Assembly: GCA_024643755.1 (NCBI GenBank)
Contig: JAHEMG010000004.1
Span: 1,599-59,906 of the forward strand
Source of the DNA: Flavobacteriales bacterium
Lineage (GTDB): Bacteria > Bacteroidota > Bacteroidia > NS11-12g > UBA955
DNA: 58,308 nucleotides
Direction of reading: 5' to 3'
Position 1 is the first letter of the stretch. Each line of letters starts with the position of its first letter. The translations under genes and the position numbers were made by a program. Shown here piece by piece: positions 1-10,797 of this stretch. The notes under the pieces were generated by a model. That model worked only from the letters and a program-made list of their open reading frames with translations. It was not told the DNA's origin and ran no database searches.

Positions 1-59
1 CGGCGCTTTTTTCTTTGTTTATTTGTTTCATAATTTACATTATGTTAAATAGAATGAAA

Positions 60-84
60 CAATAAAAGTCGGATTGCTCCGACT
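60..84 (-). terminator. Intrinsic terminator after the gyrA-TPR unit
   Basis: A perfect 7-bp stem AGTCGGA/TCCGACT with a 4-nt loop lies about 20 nt beyond the TPR stop codon. Read on the minus strand it is followed by TTTTATTG, so it suits termination of leftward transcription from gyrA and the TPR gene. Seen directly; function inferred. Confidence 0.75.
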
Positions 85-104
85 CTTACCGTTTAATTAT
101 CTAA

Positions 105-1319
105 TTACTCCATTCCTTTGATCAACGCTGCATATCTCTCTGCACCTGCTGTATCACCTATTTCTAAGCAAGCTGACTTCAAGGCTTTGCAAATATTGAT
201 TTGATCTGCTGTAGAATAATCTGCGTTATCCAAAGCACGCTCCAAATATTTCTTTGCTTCCATGAATAACATTTTCAACTCTTCGTCAACCAATTTTTTC
301 TTGGCACCAACAGCAGCACTGCGTTTGTCGTACAGTTTGCGACTCTCATATTTCATCAATCCCAAGCCCAGGTTAAAGTTGGCATCGTAGTTAAATTCAT
401 TCAACTCTACTGCTTTGCGATAATCTGCAATGGCAGCATCGTATTTTGCCTGATTCTCATTCAAGTAAGCCCTGGTGTAATACAAGCGGCTATTTGGCTC
501 GATGCCGATCTGACGATCAACGTCTGCATATAAACGCTGTTCTTGTTTGATACCTACGAAGAAATTCACCAATACCTGGAACATTGCGTCATCATTGTTT
601 GATGCTGCCAATGCGGTACGGATGCAATTCTCTGCCTTCACGGTGTCGCCTATACTCAAATAAGCTTTTGACAAACCTTCTACAACGGCTGGCACAGTGT
701 TTCCCTTATCGACCAAACCTTGCAAAATACTAATTTTGGTCGCTTTATCGCTATGCAACGATGCAACCTGCGCGTAAGTTTCTGTCAAGCTCTCTTTGGT
801 AATTTTATTATTTGCCAAGTTGCTCGACATCGCAGTATCCAGGTAACCATATACAGCGATCAACTCTGAATAATAGATACAAAGTGTGTCGTAACTTTTG
901 GTTGCGAAGAATCCAATGGCTTCATTATAACCCGCTGCAAAAGCGTTACCGGCCAAAGCAATACCATTGTCTTTCTCTTCCGCCTTCTTGGGCAATGTGC
1001 TTTCGTGAAACTTACGGATAGATACCATGGCTTCCAATCCAGCACCATTGGTTAGTCCTTGCAACAATTCATTGTTTTTGGCGCCGGCAATGCGTGCATA
1101 TACATCGCTGCGAACCAAATACATTTTGGGCAACTCTGCAGATTTGGGATTGATTTTGGCTTTGTCGATCTCTTCTTTGGCCGTAATCAAATCCTCTACA
1201 GTGTTACTCATCAGTGCATACTCTGCTGAATTGACCGCTTTGATTTGAGCAGTACTGCATTGGGCAAAACCTAAGGTTAACGCAATGCCAAGTGTAGTTT
1301 TGAATAGATTATTCATCAT
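105..1319 (-). CDS. Secreted TPR-repeat protein downstream of gyrA
   Basis: A 404-aa protein with an N-terminal signal peptide (hydrophobic stretch ending about residue 25, cleavage likely after STAQ). Tetratricopeptide-like helical repeats follow; the clearest is near residues 285-325 ([24 protein letters not shown]-type units). No catalytic motif is visible. TPR proteins are scaffolds, and the partner here is unknown. Its start overlaps the end of gyrA by 11 nt on the same strand, so the two are probably translationally coupled. Two consecutive ATG codons (1319 and 1316) can serve as start. Function beyond a periplasmic or outer-membrane associated TPR protein cannot be read from the sequence. 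Confidence 0.85.
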   Translation of the reverse strand: MMNNLFKTTLGIALTLGFAQCSTAQIKAVNSAEYALMSNTVEDLITAKEEIDKAKINPKSAELPKMYLVRSDVYARIAGAKNNELLQGLTNGAGLEAMVSIRKFHESTLPKKAEEKDNGIALAGNAFAAGYNEAIGFFATKSYDTLCIYYSELIAVYGYLDTAMSSNLANNKITKESLTETYAQVASLHSDKATKISILQGLVDKGNTVPAVVEGLSKAYLSIGDTVKAENCIRTALAASNNDDAMFQVLVNFFVGIKQEQRLYADVDRQIGIEPNSRLYYTRAYLNENQAKYDAAIADYRKAVELNEFNYDANFNLGLGLMKYESRKLYDKRSAAVGAKKKLVDEELKMLFMEAKKYLERALDNADYSTADQINICKALKSACLEIGDTAGAERYAALIKGME

Positions 1320-3882
1320 TTTGGGGTGTTTCGTTGTCGTTGTCTGTGGTTATTTCCGTTGAGTTGCCTTCAGTTGCCTCCCCACCCTCAATGAATTCTG
1401 CCGCAGACTCTTCGTCTTCGTCTTCCTCTTTGGGCGATTTAGCCAAGCCAGCGATGGAATCCGATCCTTTCAGGTTGATGAGACGAACCCCTTGCGTGGC
1501 TCTACCCATTACCCTCAATTTGTCGATCGCCAATCGAATGGTTAACCCACTCTTACAGATGATCATCAAACCATCTTCATCAGTTACCGACAGAATTCCA
1601 ACCAAGCTTCCGGTTTTTTCTGTGATTGATATTGTTTTCACACCTTTTCCGCCCCTACCCGTTATGCGGTAGTCTTCCAGATCAGTGCGCTTACCATATC
1701 CTTTTTCACTCAAAACCAAAATGGTTGCTTCACTCTTTCTTGGATTTACACAAACCATGCCAATCACTTCATCTTCCGCTGATTCAAGGGTTACGCCACG
1801 AACACCGGCTGCGGTTCTGCCCATTGGACGTACTTTTGCTTCAGGGAAACGAATCGCTTTACCCTGTTTCTTGGCGATAATCACCTCACTGTCTCCATCG
1901 GTCAAACAAGCCTGCAACAACTCATCGCCATCTCTAACGGTAATCGCGTTGATACCATTGGTTCTTGGACGACTGTATGCTTCCAAAGAGGTTTTTTTCA
2001 CAACCCCTTGTTTGGTTACCATGATGATGAAATTGTTCTCCAAATACTCCGGATCTTTCAAATTGATCACATTCAAGTAGGCCTTTACCTTGTCATCGTT
2101 CGGTATGCTGATCAAATTCTGAATCGGTCTGCCCTTAGTCGCCTTCTGTCCTTCCGGAATCTCATAAACCTTCAACCAGAAACAACGTCCTTGTTCGGTA
2201 AACAACAGCAAGTAATTGTGGGTTGACGCGATAAACAGATGCTCAACAAAGTCGGCATCCCTATGCGATACGCCACGTAATCCTTTTCCACCACGATTCT
2301 GCTCCTTGTATTCACTCAACTGTGTGCGCTTGATATAGCCCATATGCGAGATGGTAATCACCACTTCTTCATTGGGAATCAAATCTTCAATATTGAACTC
2401 ACCCGCGCTAAATTCGATGTTGGTGCGACGGACATCGCCGTATTTATCCTTGATTTCGGTGATTTCTGTCTTGATGATTTCCATGCGCAATTCCTCCGAT
2501 GCCAATACACTCTCGTAGTATTGAATTTCTTTCAGAACGGCGTTGTACTCTTCACGGATTTTATCAATTTCCAGACCCGTCAAACGCTGCAATCGCATTT
2601 CCAAAATGGCTTTTGATTGAATTTCCGACAAGCCAAATTGACTCATCAGACCCTCTTTCGCAGCATCCGGGGTACGACTTTCGCGAATCAATTTGATCAC
2701 TGCATCCAAATTATCTAGGGCGATGATCAATCCCTCCAAAATGTGGATACGCTTACGCGCTTCATCCAACAAATACTGGGTTCTACGCTGAACGATTTCA
2801 TGGCGATGATTCACGTAATGATGAATCATGTCCTTCAAATTCAACATTTCAGGTCGACCAGCCACCAATGCAATATTGTTTACAGAGAAACTACTTTGCA
2901 GGGGTGTGTATTTGTACAATTGGTTTAATATGATGTTTGGAATGGCATCGCGTTTCAAGTCGAATACGATACGCATACCTTGACGACCGCTTTCATCGCG
3001 TACTGCCGATATACCATCAATCACTTTTTCGTTGATCAAATCAACCGTTTTGATAATAATTTGCGAAGGGGTAACCTGATAAGGCACCTCTGTCACCACG
3101 ATCATTTCTTTGCCCGTGCTGGACACTTCCACTTCTGCTTTTCCGCGCATCACAACCCTACCTCTGCCCGTTTCGAAAGCGTCTTTGATGCCTTCTACCC
3201 CGTAGATTGTTCCACCCGTAGGGAAATCAGGACCTTTGATGTAATTCATCAACTCACTGATTTCAATCTCACGGTTATCAATGTAGGCGATGATACCCTC
3301 ACAAACCTCTGTCAAGTTATGCGGGGCCATATTGGTTGCCATACCTACGGCAATACCACTGGCTCCATTGACCAACAAATTGGGAATCTTAGCTGGCATC
3401 ACTGAAGGCTCTTCCAAACTTTCGTCGAAGTTGGGCCTAAAGTCTACCGTATCCTTGTCGATATCCACCATCATCTCTTCTGCAATTTTTCGCAAACGAG
3501 CTTCGGTGTAACGCATCGCCGCTGGCGGATCTCCGTCAATAGAACCAAAGTTACCCTGTCCGTCTACAAACGGATAACGCAAACTCCAATCCTGTGCCAT
3601 ACGAACCATGGTGTCGTATACGGAACTATCACCATGTGGGTGATACTTACCCAATACTTCACCTACGATACGTGCTGATTTCTTGTGGGCTCGGTTAGAC
3701 GCCAATCCCAATTCAGTCATACCATATAATACCCTTCGGTGAACGGGCTTTAAACCATCTCTAACGTCTGGTAATGCGCGGGAAACAATCACTGACATCG
3801 AATAATCGATGTAGGCTGTTTTCATTTCATCCTCAATGTTGATGGAGATAATTCTCTCTTTGTTTTCGTTTAACTCATCCAT
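1309..3882 (-). CDS. gyrA: DNA gyrase subunit A
   Basis: This 857-aa protein is the DNA-cleaving subunit of gyrase, which with GyrB introduces negative supercoils. The N-terminal breakage-reunion domain holds the catalytic tyrosine at about residue 125 ([10 protein letters not shown]). The quinolone-resistance region reads [10 protein letters not shown], with Ser and Asp at the positions of E. coli S83 and D87, so no known resistance substitution is seen. The C-terminal pinwheel domain has a GyrA-box-like QNRGGKG near residue 530, which argues for GyrA rather than ParC. The last ~45 residues form an acidic Glu/Asp/Asn/Thr tail. The downstream TPR gene overlaps its 3' end. Upstream there is only a near-match to a -7 element (TAATTTG, one base short), so the promoter is uncertain. 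Confidence 0.97.
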   Translation of the reverse strand: MDELNENKERIISINIEDEMKTAYIDYSMSVIVSRALPDVRDGLKPVHRRVLYGMTELGLASNRAHKKSARIVGEVLGKYHPHGDSSVYDTMVRMAQDWSLRYPFVDGQGNFGSIDGDPPAAMRYTEARLRKIAEEMMVDIDKDTVDFRPNFDESLEEPSVMPAKIPNLLVNGASGIAVGMATNMAPHNLTEVCEGIIAYIDNREIEISELMNYIKGPDFPTGGTIYGVEGIKDAFETGRGRVVMRGKAEVEVSSTGKEMIVVTEVPYQVTPSQIIIKTVDLINEKVIDGISAVRDESGRQGMRIVFDLKRDAIPNIILNQLYKYTPLQSSFSVNNIALVAGRPEMLNLKDMIHHYVNHRHEIVQRRTQYLLDEARKRIHILEGLIIALDNLDAVIKLIRESRTPDAAKEGLMSQFGLSEIQSKAILEMRLQRLTGLEIDKIREEYNAVLKEIQYYESVLASEELRMEIIKTEITEIKDKYGDVRRTNIEFSAGEFNIEDLIPNEEVVITISHMGYIKRTQLSEYKEQNRGGKGLRGVSHRDADFVEHLFIASTHNYLLLFTEQGRCFWLKVYEIPEGQKATKGRPIQNLISIPNDDKVKAYLNVINLKDPEYLENNFIIMVTKQGVVKKTSLEAYSRPRTNGINAITVRDGDELLQACLTDGDSEVIIAKKQGKAIRFPEAKVRPMGRTAAGVRGVTLESAEDEVIGMVCVNPRKSEATILVLSEKGYGKRTDLEDYRITGRGGKGVKTISITEKTGSLVGILSVTDEDGLMIICKSGLTIRLAIDKLRVMGRATQGVRLINLKGSDSIAGLAKSPKEEDEDEESAAEFIEGGEATEGNSTEITTDNDNETPQNDE

Positions 3883-4016
3883 GGAAATAGTCGATTATAC
3901 AAATTACGCTGAAACACCACCAAAACCATCAAAAGGTGGCTTGATGTTGCCCACAAATTTTATACATTTTGGGGCGATAAATTGGCTGTATGAAGATGTA
4001 GTTTCAAGCCAATTAA

Positions 4017-4052
4017 AAACAAAAAGGGAAGGTTGCCCTTCCCTTTTTGTTT
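4017..4052 (-). terminator. Long perfect-stem terminator after the M16 peptidase gene
   Basis: A 16-bp perfect inverted repeat (AAACAAAAAGGGAAGG with its complement) encloses a TTGC loop, 18 nt past the M16 stop codon. The A- and T-rich outer arms make it potentially bidirectional, but it lies upstream of gyrA, so its natural role is to end leftward M16 transcription before the gyrA promoter region. Confidence 0.85.
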
Positions 4053-4070
4053 ATTCTATTCAAATTTAAA

Positions 4071-7016
4071 TTACTTGCGCAAATCCGCAGGCGGATTGTA
4101 CTGTGTTTTCTTTTTCGGCAAGCTGGTTGTACCTGCCTTCAAGTACTTGATTTTACCCGCACCTGTGGGCTCTAATACTTGCATTTTGCCCATACCCAAC
4201 GCTTCTAACTTAGGTTGAACTTCCAACAAATCACCAGCAACAACCACAACCATTTTGTCCAAATTCAACTGTTCTTTTGCCAGTGCATTTACTTGTTCTT
4301 TGGTCATGCTCTGAAGAATTCTCAATTGCTCATCAGCATAATTCACAGGCAAGTTCCTGTTGGCCATTTGAAGAATGTAACCAGCTTTTTGTCCGATCGA
4401 CTCATACTCCAACGCTTCACTTGCCACCAATGCTGATTTGGTAAAGGCAAATTCTTCGTCGGTAATGCCATTGTTTCTGTAACGAACCAACTCATCAATG
4501 ATTTCAACAATGGCACTGTCTGTTGCTCTTGCTTTTACACCCGCAGAGATGGTGTAGGTACCAGGCAAATCCTTGTATGAAGAAGAAAATCCTCCACGGA
4601 TACCATAAGTCCATGCTTTGTCTTCACGGATGTTCAAGTTCAAACGACTATTGAAGTTTCCAGCCAACGCAAAGTTCATTACGCTGTTTTGGAAAAACTT
4701 ACCTGTTGCATCGTAGGGCAATGATTTAAAGCCCACATAAATATCACTTTGATCAGCATCGGTGTACTTCACACCAAACAACTGGGGTGTTTCTACTGAC
4801 ATTGCAGGAGCTGGCTTGGGAACGGTAACGTTCTTCTTCTCCCACTTCTTCAAAAAGGCAAACTTCGCATCTACTTCGGCTGCAGTCAATGGACCAACCA
4901 CCACCATTTTCGTCAAATTGGGTGCATAGTTCGCATTGTAATACGCTTTGCAATGCTCCAAAGACACTTTGTCGTAATCATCGGCCAAAACAGACGTACC
5001 TAACGCGTTTTCGCCATTCATCAAACGCTTCCAGGCATTTGAAGCACCCACACTGCGGTTTCTCAAACTGCTGTTTGCACCTTCTTTTGCTCTAGATTTA
5101 TTTTTCTTGAATTCAGCTTCGTCCCAACGGGGCTTGAACATCATTTCTTCCAACAAAGCAACAGCCGCATCTAATTTGTCTTTCTCACAAGACAATGTGA
5201 TGCTTGTTCCAGTAGTTCCGGCACCAAACCCAATATTCACACCCAATTTCTCAAACTCCTTTTCCAATTCTGTGGGAGTATGCAGTGCAGTACCTGTTTC
5301 CATTGCACTAGCCAACAATTCAGCAGTACCTTTGGGAACAATTTTGCCATCTTCCAACAAACGTCCACCCTCAATATTTATTTGTACAATGACACGGGGA
5401 GTTTCATCGAAATAAGTCGACCAAATTTCCAAGCCATTGTCAAGAATGTTTTTGTCTACTTTGGGTGTTTTTGCAGATGTGATTGCTTTGGGTTGAGGAC
5501 GGATACTGCGATCGAAATTGTCTTTCACCGTACGCAAAGTAAGACCGCTATATTCTGCTTCCGCGATGGCACTTTTGAAACCTGCATTGGGGTTTATGCT
5601 CTGATATTTTGGCTTCTCAGCACCTTCTGCCACTTGGGCTGGGGTAATGATCACTGTAGACGAAAACTTATTTTTGATGTATCGCTCATAAACCCTCAAA
5701 ATATCTGCTTTGGTCAAATTCCTGTAGCGATTGGCATCATCCTCTAGGTTGTAACTAGCACCATTTGCATTTTTCGCATCCAAATACCAAAAAGAACTCA
5801 AATAGTTGGCCTTGGTACTTACGTCCTCCAAACCACTAGAGTAATTACTCAAAATGTTTGTTTTGGCGCGCTCCAAATCTTCATCAGAAAATCCAACAAT
5901 ACCGAATGAATCAATGGTAGATTTCAGCAATTGCTGCAACTTAGGAATGTCTGAATAAGGATAACCAACAACGGTAAATGAAAATTCACCAGCCAATTCG
6001 TGGTTAATCATGCTCAACGGGTTATTGCTCGCATCAGCTTGCAAGGCCCATTCGGCATCCACCAATTTTTTGTAAATTGTAGAGTTTCTTGTACCACCCA
6101 TCAAATATGCCAATACGTCCAAAGCCGCTTCGTCTGGGTGCTGCACAGGCACACCTACAAAAGTTGAATAAATCAAAGGGACATAGGCATTTGCATCTGG
6201 GTAAGTCATTACCTTATTCTCTTTCAAGCGCACAGGGGGAACGGCTTGTTTTTTAACTTCTGGACCTTTTTGAATCGAGCCATAGTATTTGTCGACCCAA
6301 GCAACCACCTCATTGGTGTTCACATCACCAGAAACGATAACACAAGCGTTATTGGGACCATACCAGCGCAAGAAAAAGTTCTTCAAATCATTGCTATCTG
6401 CACGATCCAAGTCGTCAACAAAACCAATGGTTGACCAGCTGTAAGGGTGTTCTTTTGGATACAATTCCTGATCTTTTACTTCCATCAAGAAACCGTAAGG
6501 AACATTGTATCGCTGATCTTTTTCATTTTTAACGGTACTACGTTGAATTTCAAACTTCTTGTTGGTAAACGCTTCCAAGAAGCAACCCATACGATCTGCT
6601 TCCATCCACAAAGCTGTTTCAGTGAAGTTGCTCGGGAACGTTTCGATATATACCGTTCTATCGCGGGTAGTATTACCATTGACATCGCCACCATAGTTTT
6701 TGATGATTTTAAAGTGTTCTTCGTCCGCTACGTGTTGAGAACCTTGGAACAACATGTGCTCAAAGAAGTGAGCAAATCCTGATTTACCGCGGGTTTCACG
6801 CGCTGAACCCACATGGTAGGTTACGTTTAAGTGAGCCACTGGATCACTGTGATCCTCACTAACAATCAGGGTAAGTCCGTTGGGATACTGATACTTTGAA
6901 TAAGGTACGACGAGCTTTCCTGGCTGAGCGTCAACCTTTTCGATGAGTGTTGCTTGGGCTTGCGCCGATGGCACCAAAGACCACAAAGCGAAACCTATCA
7001 GAAACAGTTTTTTCAT
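4071..7016 (-). CDS. M16 family zinc metallopeptidase, double-length, exported
   Basis: A 981-aa protein with a signal peptide (MKKLFLIGFALWSLVPSAQAQ). The first M16 module carries the inverted zinc motif HFFEH (His83, Glu86, His87), as in pitrilysin-type peptidases. A second M16 module begins near residue 520 (DNGLEIWSTYFDETPRV) and has no HxxEH, as expected for the inactive half that closes the chamber. The fused architecture resembles other ~950-aa Bacteroidota M16 proteins thought to degrade peptides in the periplasm; the substrate is unknown. It has its own -7-like element 6 nt before the ATG and a strong terminator, so it is probably monocistronic. Confidence 0.92.
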   Translation of the reverse strand: MKKLFLIGFALWSLVPSAQAQATLIEKVDAQPGKLVVPYSKYQYPNGLTLIVSEDHSDPVAHLNVTYHVGSARETRGKSGFAHFFEHMLFQGSQHVADEEHFKIIKNYGGDVNGNTTRDRTVYIETFPSNFTETALWMEADRMGCFLEAFTNKKFEIQRSTVKNEKDQRYNVPYGFLMEVKDQELYPKEHPYSWSTIGFVDDLDRADSNDLKNFFLRWYGPNNACVIVSGDVNTNEVVAWVDKYYGSIQKGPEVKKQAVPPVRLKENKVMTYPDANAYVPLIYSTFVGVPVQHPDEAALDVLAYLMGGTRNSTIYKKLVDAEWALQADASNNPLSMINHELAGEFSFTVVGYPYSDIPKLQQLLKSTIDSFGIVGFSDEDLERAKTNILSNYSSGLEDVSTKANYLSSFWYLDAKNANGASYNLEDDANRYRNLTKADILRVYERYIKNKFSSTVIITPAQVAEGAEKPKYQSINPNAGFKSAIAEAEYSGLTLRTVKDNFDRSIRPQPKAITSAKTPKVDKNILDNGLEIWSTYFDETPRVIVQINIEGGRLLEDGKIVPKGTAELLASAMETGTALHTPTELEKEFEKLGVNIGFGAGTTGTSITLSCEKDKLDAAVALLEEMMFKPRWDEAEFKKNKSRAKEGANSSLRNRSVGASNAWKRLMNGENALGTSVLADDYDKVSLEHCKAYYNANYAPNLTKMVVVGPLTAAEVDAKFAFLKKWEKKNVTVPKPAPAMSVETPQLFGVKYTDADQSDIYVGFKSLPYDATGKFFQNSVMNFALAGNFNSRLNLNIREDKAWTYGIRGGFSSSYKDLPGTYTISAGVKARATDSAIVEIIDELVRYRNNGITDEEFAFTKSALVASEALEYESIGQKAGYILQMANRNLPVNYADEQLRILQSMTKEQVNALAKEQLNLDKMVVVVAGDLLEVQPKLEALGMGKMQVLEPTGAGKIKYLKAGTTSLPKKKTQYNPPADLRK

Positions 7017-7022
7017 AAGTTA

Positions 7023-7030
7023 CAAATGTA
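7023..7030 (-). promoter_or_regulatory. -7 element TACATTTG for the M16 gene
   Basis: An exact match to the Bacteroidota -7 consensus TAnnTTTG lies 6 nt before the start codon. A possible TTG lies 16 nt further upstream, slightly closer than usual. Confidence 0.55.
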
Positions 7031-7126
7031 GTCATTTCAATGATTTCAATAAAATCGAATAGACCAAAATGCCAAAATAATCGGCTATCGCACGCACAGC
7101 GGACACAACAGTTAAGTCGGGTGAAA

Positions 7127-9922
7127 TCAGCGCAATTTTTCCGCCAAATAAGGCGCCGTTACGCTCTTTGTTACTGCAACCATGTCTTCAGGAACACCTT
7201 GAAACACCATTTCACCACCAGCACTGCCCGCCTCAGGTCCCAAATCGATAATCCAATCAGCACATTTTACCACATCCAAATTGTGCTCGATACAAAGAAC
7301 CGTATTGCCTTGCGCAATCAATGCATCGAACGATTTCATCAATTTCTTGATGTCGTGAAAATGCAGGCCCGTTGTGGGTTCGTCGAAAATAAACAGTGTG
7401 CCGCCTTCTTTATTCGGACTCGCCTTGCTCAAGAAAAAGGCCAACTTAACCCGTTGTGCTTCTCCTCCACTCAAGGTATTCGACCCCTGCCCTAACTTCA
7501 CATACCCCAATCCTACATCTTGCAATGGCTTGATCCGTTCTCTTACAGATTTTACATCTGCAAAAAAGTCCATCGCCTCATCCACCGTTAAATCCAATAC
7601 TTCAAAAATGTTTTTACCGTTGTATTCTACCTCAAGGACTTCCTTTTTATAGCGATGACCACCACACGCTTCACATTCAAGTTTGATGTCGGCCATGAAC
7701 TGCATTTCGATCACCGTTTCACCTTCGCCCTGACAAACGTCGCACCTTCCACCATCCACATTAAAAGAAAAATGTGAGGGTTTGAAACCATTGAATTTTG
7801 AAGTAGGTGTATTTGCGAACAAATCACGGATTTCATCAAACGCTTTCACATAGGTAACAGGATTACTGCGGCTGCTTTTGCCAATGGGGTTTTGATCCAC
7901 CATCTCTACAGCTTTCACCAAGGATACCGCGCCAGACAATTTCTTAAATTTGCCGGGTTTGGTCGTGGTGAACAATCCCAATTCCCGACTTAGCGCTGGG
8001 AAAAGCACTTGTTTGATCAACGTTGTTTTACCAGACCCAGAAACACCCGTAACCACGGTGAATGATTCCAGTGGAAACTTACAGGTCACATTTTTTAGGT
8101 TATTCGCCGTAACATCTTCTAATTCAATGTAATGGGGCGATTTTCTGCGATTCGATGGGACTTCAATCTGCTCACTTCCCAACAAATATTTCCCCGTTAG
8201 ACTATCCGAACAATGCGATATGCCCTCAAAGGGTCCTTGGTATAATAACTGTCCGCCCAATGTCCCCGCGAACGGCCCAATGTCAATGACATTTTCCGCG
8301 TTGCGCATGATGTCTTCGTCGTGTTCAACCACGATCACCGTATTGCCTTCTTTTTGTAGGGCTTTCAGCACGGTAATCAATCGCTCGGTATCCCGGGAAT
8401 GAAGTCCAATACTTGGTTCGTCCAAAATGTACATCGAACCGGTCAAATTGCTACCCAAGGACGTCGCCAAGTTAATCCTTTGACTTTCCCCGCCGCTCAA
8501 GGTGTTACTCAATCGGTTTAGTGACAAATACCCCAATCCGACATCGCTCAGAAATTGTAAACGCCCTTTGATTTCTTCGATGATGCGTTCTGCAATGGCG
8601 GTATCCGTTTGATTCATCGCAAGTTGCTTGAAATACGACAAGGCACTATCTACCTCCATCAACAGCAATTCTTGTATGCTCAGCTGCTCTGGGGCAGTGG
8701 TTGACAGTACTTTCACGTAGGCCGCTTCTTTTCTAAGACGGGTTCCAAGGCAATCTGGACAAGTTGTTTTGCCACGGTATCGCGCAGCCAAAACGCGGTA
8801 TTGAATCTTGTACGACTTATCTTCGATGTATTTGAAAAAATCCAATATACCAGGCAATGCTTTGCTGCCTTCCCACAGTAGTTTCAGCTGCGATTCATCC
8901 AAATCTCGGATGGCCCGATGGATGGGAAAATCCACTTTGTTGGCCAATCGGATAAAATCATTTCTCCACTCTCCCATGGTTTCGCCCTTCCATGGTGCTA
9001 CTGCGCCCTCAAATACGCTGAGCGATGTATCTGGAATAACCAAATCTCGATCAAGTCCAAGGACCGAGCCGAAGCCTTCACACGTTCTACATGCGCCGTG
9101 TGGGTTGTTAAAACTCAAAAAATCTTTGGTGGGGATTTCGAATTTCACGCCATCAAGTTCAAAGCGATTGTTGAAATCGACCGCCGCTTGACTTTCCATG
9201 AAATACACCGTGCAATTGCCATCACCTTCCCAAAAAGCCGTTTCGCAGGCGTCAAACAACCTGGATTGAAACTCTTCATCTTCGGGTTGAATCAACAAAC
9301 GATCAACCACTAGATAGACAGCTTGATCCAAACTCACCTGCTCATCGAGTAAGGTTTGCACTGAAAACAGTTGATTCTCACACCAAATCCGGCTAAAGCC
9401 CTTTTGAATGAGCAAATCCCAGTCAGCTGTTGAACGGGTTTTCTCTGGCTGAATAGCCATAATCAATGCCCGCTCTCCCACTTTGTGCGTTTGGCAATAT
9501 TGCAAAACATCTTCGGATGTTTCTCGCTTCACTTCCCTACCAGAAATCGGTGAAATGGTGTGACCTGCCCTGCTAAACAGTAATTTTATATAATCGTATA
9601 TCTCCGTTGAAGTTGCAACTGTACTGCGGGGATTCCGTGTATTTACTTTCTGTTCGATGGCTACTGCCGGACAAAGTCCTTGGATATCATCGACCAACGG
9701 TTTTTTCATTCTACCCAAAAATTGTCGGGCATAACTACTCAAACTCTCCACATATCTACGCTGTCCTTCCGCAAACAACGTTTCAAACACCAAGCTTGAT
9801 TTACCACTACCCGACACGCCGGTTACCACGGTAAAAGAACCATGGTCAATTTCAACGTTGATATTCTTTAAATTATGTTGCTGCGCATTTACAATGCGAA
9901 TCTTTTTTTCTAGCGTAGACAT
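7127..9922 (-). CDS. uvrA: Excinuclease ABC subunit A (UvrA)
   Basis: UvrA is the damage-recognition ATPase of nucleotide excision repair and loads UvrB onto lesions. Two ABC modules are visible: Walker A GVSGSGKSS near the N-terminus and GVSGSGKTT in the second half, with signatures LSGGESQR and LSGGEAQR. Zinc-binding cysteine pairs are present (CRTC/CPDC in the first half; CDVC/CEAC in the second). The track ORF begins at 9976, but its first 18 residues look non-coding and MSTLEKKIRI at 9922 fits UvrA N-termini, giving 931 aa. This start lies 14 nt after the DUF4249 stop, so uvrA may be co-transcribed with the upstream receptor genes. Confidence 0.95.
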   Translation of the reverse strand: MSTLEKKIRIVNAQQHNLKNINVEIDHGSFTVVTGVSGSGKSSLVFETLFAEGQRRYVESLSSYARQFLGRMKKPLVDDIQGLCPAVAIEQKVNTRNPRSTVATSTEIYDYIKLLFSRAGHTISPISGREVKRETSEDVLQYCQTHKVGERALIMAIQPEKTRSTADWDLLIQKGFSRIWCENQLFSVQTLLDEQVSLDQAVYLVVDRLLIQPEDEEFQSRLFDACETAFWEGDGNCTVYFMESQAAVDFNNRFELDGVKFEIPTKDFLSFNNPHGACRTCEGFGSVLGLDRDLVIPDTSLSVFEGAVAPWKGETMGEWRNDFIRLANKVDFPIHRAIRDLDESQLKLLWEGSKALPGILDFFKYIEDKSYKIQYRVLAARYRGKTTCPDCLGTRLRKEAAYVKVLSTTAPEQLSIQELLLMEVDSALSYFKQLAMNQTDTAIAERIIEEIKGRLQFLSDVGLGYLSLNRLSNTLSGGESQRINLATSLGSNLTGSMYILDEPSIGLHSRDTERLITVLKALQKEGNTVIVVEHDEDIMRNAENVIDIGPFAGTLGGQLLYQGPFEGISHCSDSLTGKYLLGSEQIEVPSNRRKSPHYIELEDVTANNLKNVTCKFPLESFTVVTGVSGSGKTTLIKQVLFPALSRELGLFTTTKPGKFKKLSGAVSLVKAVEMVDQNPIGKSSRSNPVTYVKAFDEIRDLFANTPTSKFNGFKPSHFSFNVDGGRCDVCQGEGETVIEMQFMADIKLECEACGGHRYKKEVLEVEYNGKNIFEVLDLTVDEAMDFFADVKSVRERIKPLQDVGLGYVKLGQGSNTLSGGEAQRVKLAFFLSKASPNKEGGTLFIFDEPTTGLHFHDIKKLMKSFDALIAQGNTVLCIEHNLDVVKCADWIIDLGPEAGSAGGEMVFQGVPEDMVAVTKSVTAPYLAEKLR

Positions 9923-9936
9923 GCCCGATTTTGAAG

Positions 9937-10797
9937 TTATTGTATTGTATCGCGCTGTATGGAAGCACCGGCACAAATGCCTCTGCCGTTGATGATGTTG
10001 CTGTAGATGGGCGTTGGATCAGAAAACAGGTTGCTCGACTTTCTGTAATTGGCCACTGATTGCAAATAGCGATAATATTCGTCGCTCAGTGATCTCACCT
10101 CTACCAAATACTTGTAGGTACTGCCTGCACTACCAAAACTGGTGATAAAATCAAATGTGCGTTTTCCGCCATTAAAGGTTCTATCGTCTAACAGGTATCC
10201 GCCCAAATCGGTTTTTACCGCATTTTGACTTAAAAACGGATCAGTGGTTGTTGGTGGCATGATCACCCATTCTTGAATAAAATCATCGAAGCGATACAAG
10301 TTGATCTCGTAGTAATTTCTTTCACTTTGGGGATCGGCGATATGACAAGTAAGTGTACCTGTAGCAAATCCGTCTGGGTCAACTCCGGTATTGTCCAACC
10401 ATGTTGATTTCGGACTATTCAACTTATTTGGGAGTGTCATTTGTCCTTTCGCCGTTGCAAAATCTGGCATACTCACTTGCACGGTATATTGTTTACCCGC
10501 AACAGGTTTGAAATTCGCCAAATATTTGCTGAGACCCAAATTATAGGTCAGCGTAAAGTCTTGACTTCCGTCATTCACAACCACCTTGGCATTTTCAATA
10601 AAATCAGGCGCTGTGGTGTCCGACATAGGTATCGTTTTGGATACCTGCACTGAAAACCAGTCGTCGCTGTTCACGAAGGAGTTCACCACCAACCTCGGGG
10701 TAAATTTGATACTACTATCGTCCAAATCTGTTTCACATGAGGCCAATGCCATGGTACACAATAAGCCACCCAACCAAAATTTCATTTTCATAACCAT
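9937..10797 (-). CDS. DUF4249-type outer-membrane lipoprotein
   Basis: A 286-aa protein with a lipoprotein signal peptide and lipobox LASC near residue 20. The body is beta-rich, beginning with FTPRLVVNSFVNSDD and continuing through FATAKGQMTLPN, which matches my recollection of Bacteroidota DUF4249 proteins. These genes usually sit beside a TonB-dependent receptor. Here the start overlaps the receptor stop in a TAATG arrangement, indicating translational coupling. It probably works with the receptor at the cell surface; the ligand is unknown. ATG codons at 10797, 10791 and 10785 are all possible starts. Confidence 0.8.
   Translation of the reverse strand: MVMKMKFWLGGLLCTMALASCETDLDDSSIKFTPRLVVNSFVNSDDWFSVQVSKTIPMSDTTAPDFIENAKVVVNDGSQDFTLTYNLGLSKYLANFKPVAGKQYTVQVSMPDFATAKGQMTLPNKLNSPKSTWLDNTGVDPDGFATGTLTCHIADPQSERNYYEINLYRFDDFIQEWVIMPPTTTDPFLSQNAVKTDLGGYLLDDRTFNGGKRTFDFITSFGSAGSTYKYLVEVRSLSDEYYRYLQSVANYRKSSNLFSDPTPIYSNIINGRGICAGASIQRDTIQ

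Noticed and set aside
5107-5747. Overlapping plus-strand ORFs antisense to the M16 peptidase gene
   Set aside because: No motifs, no promoter; typical shadow frames of a long gene.
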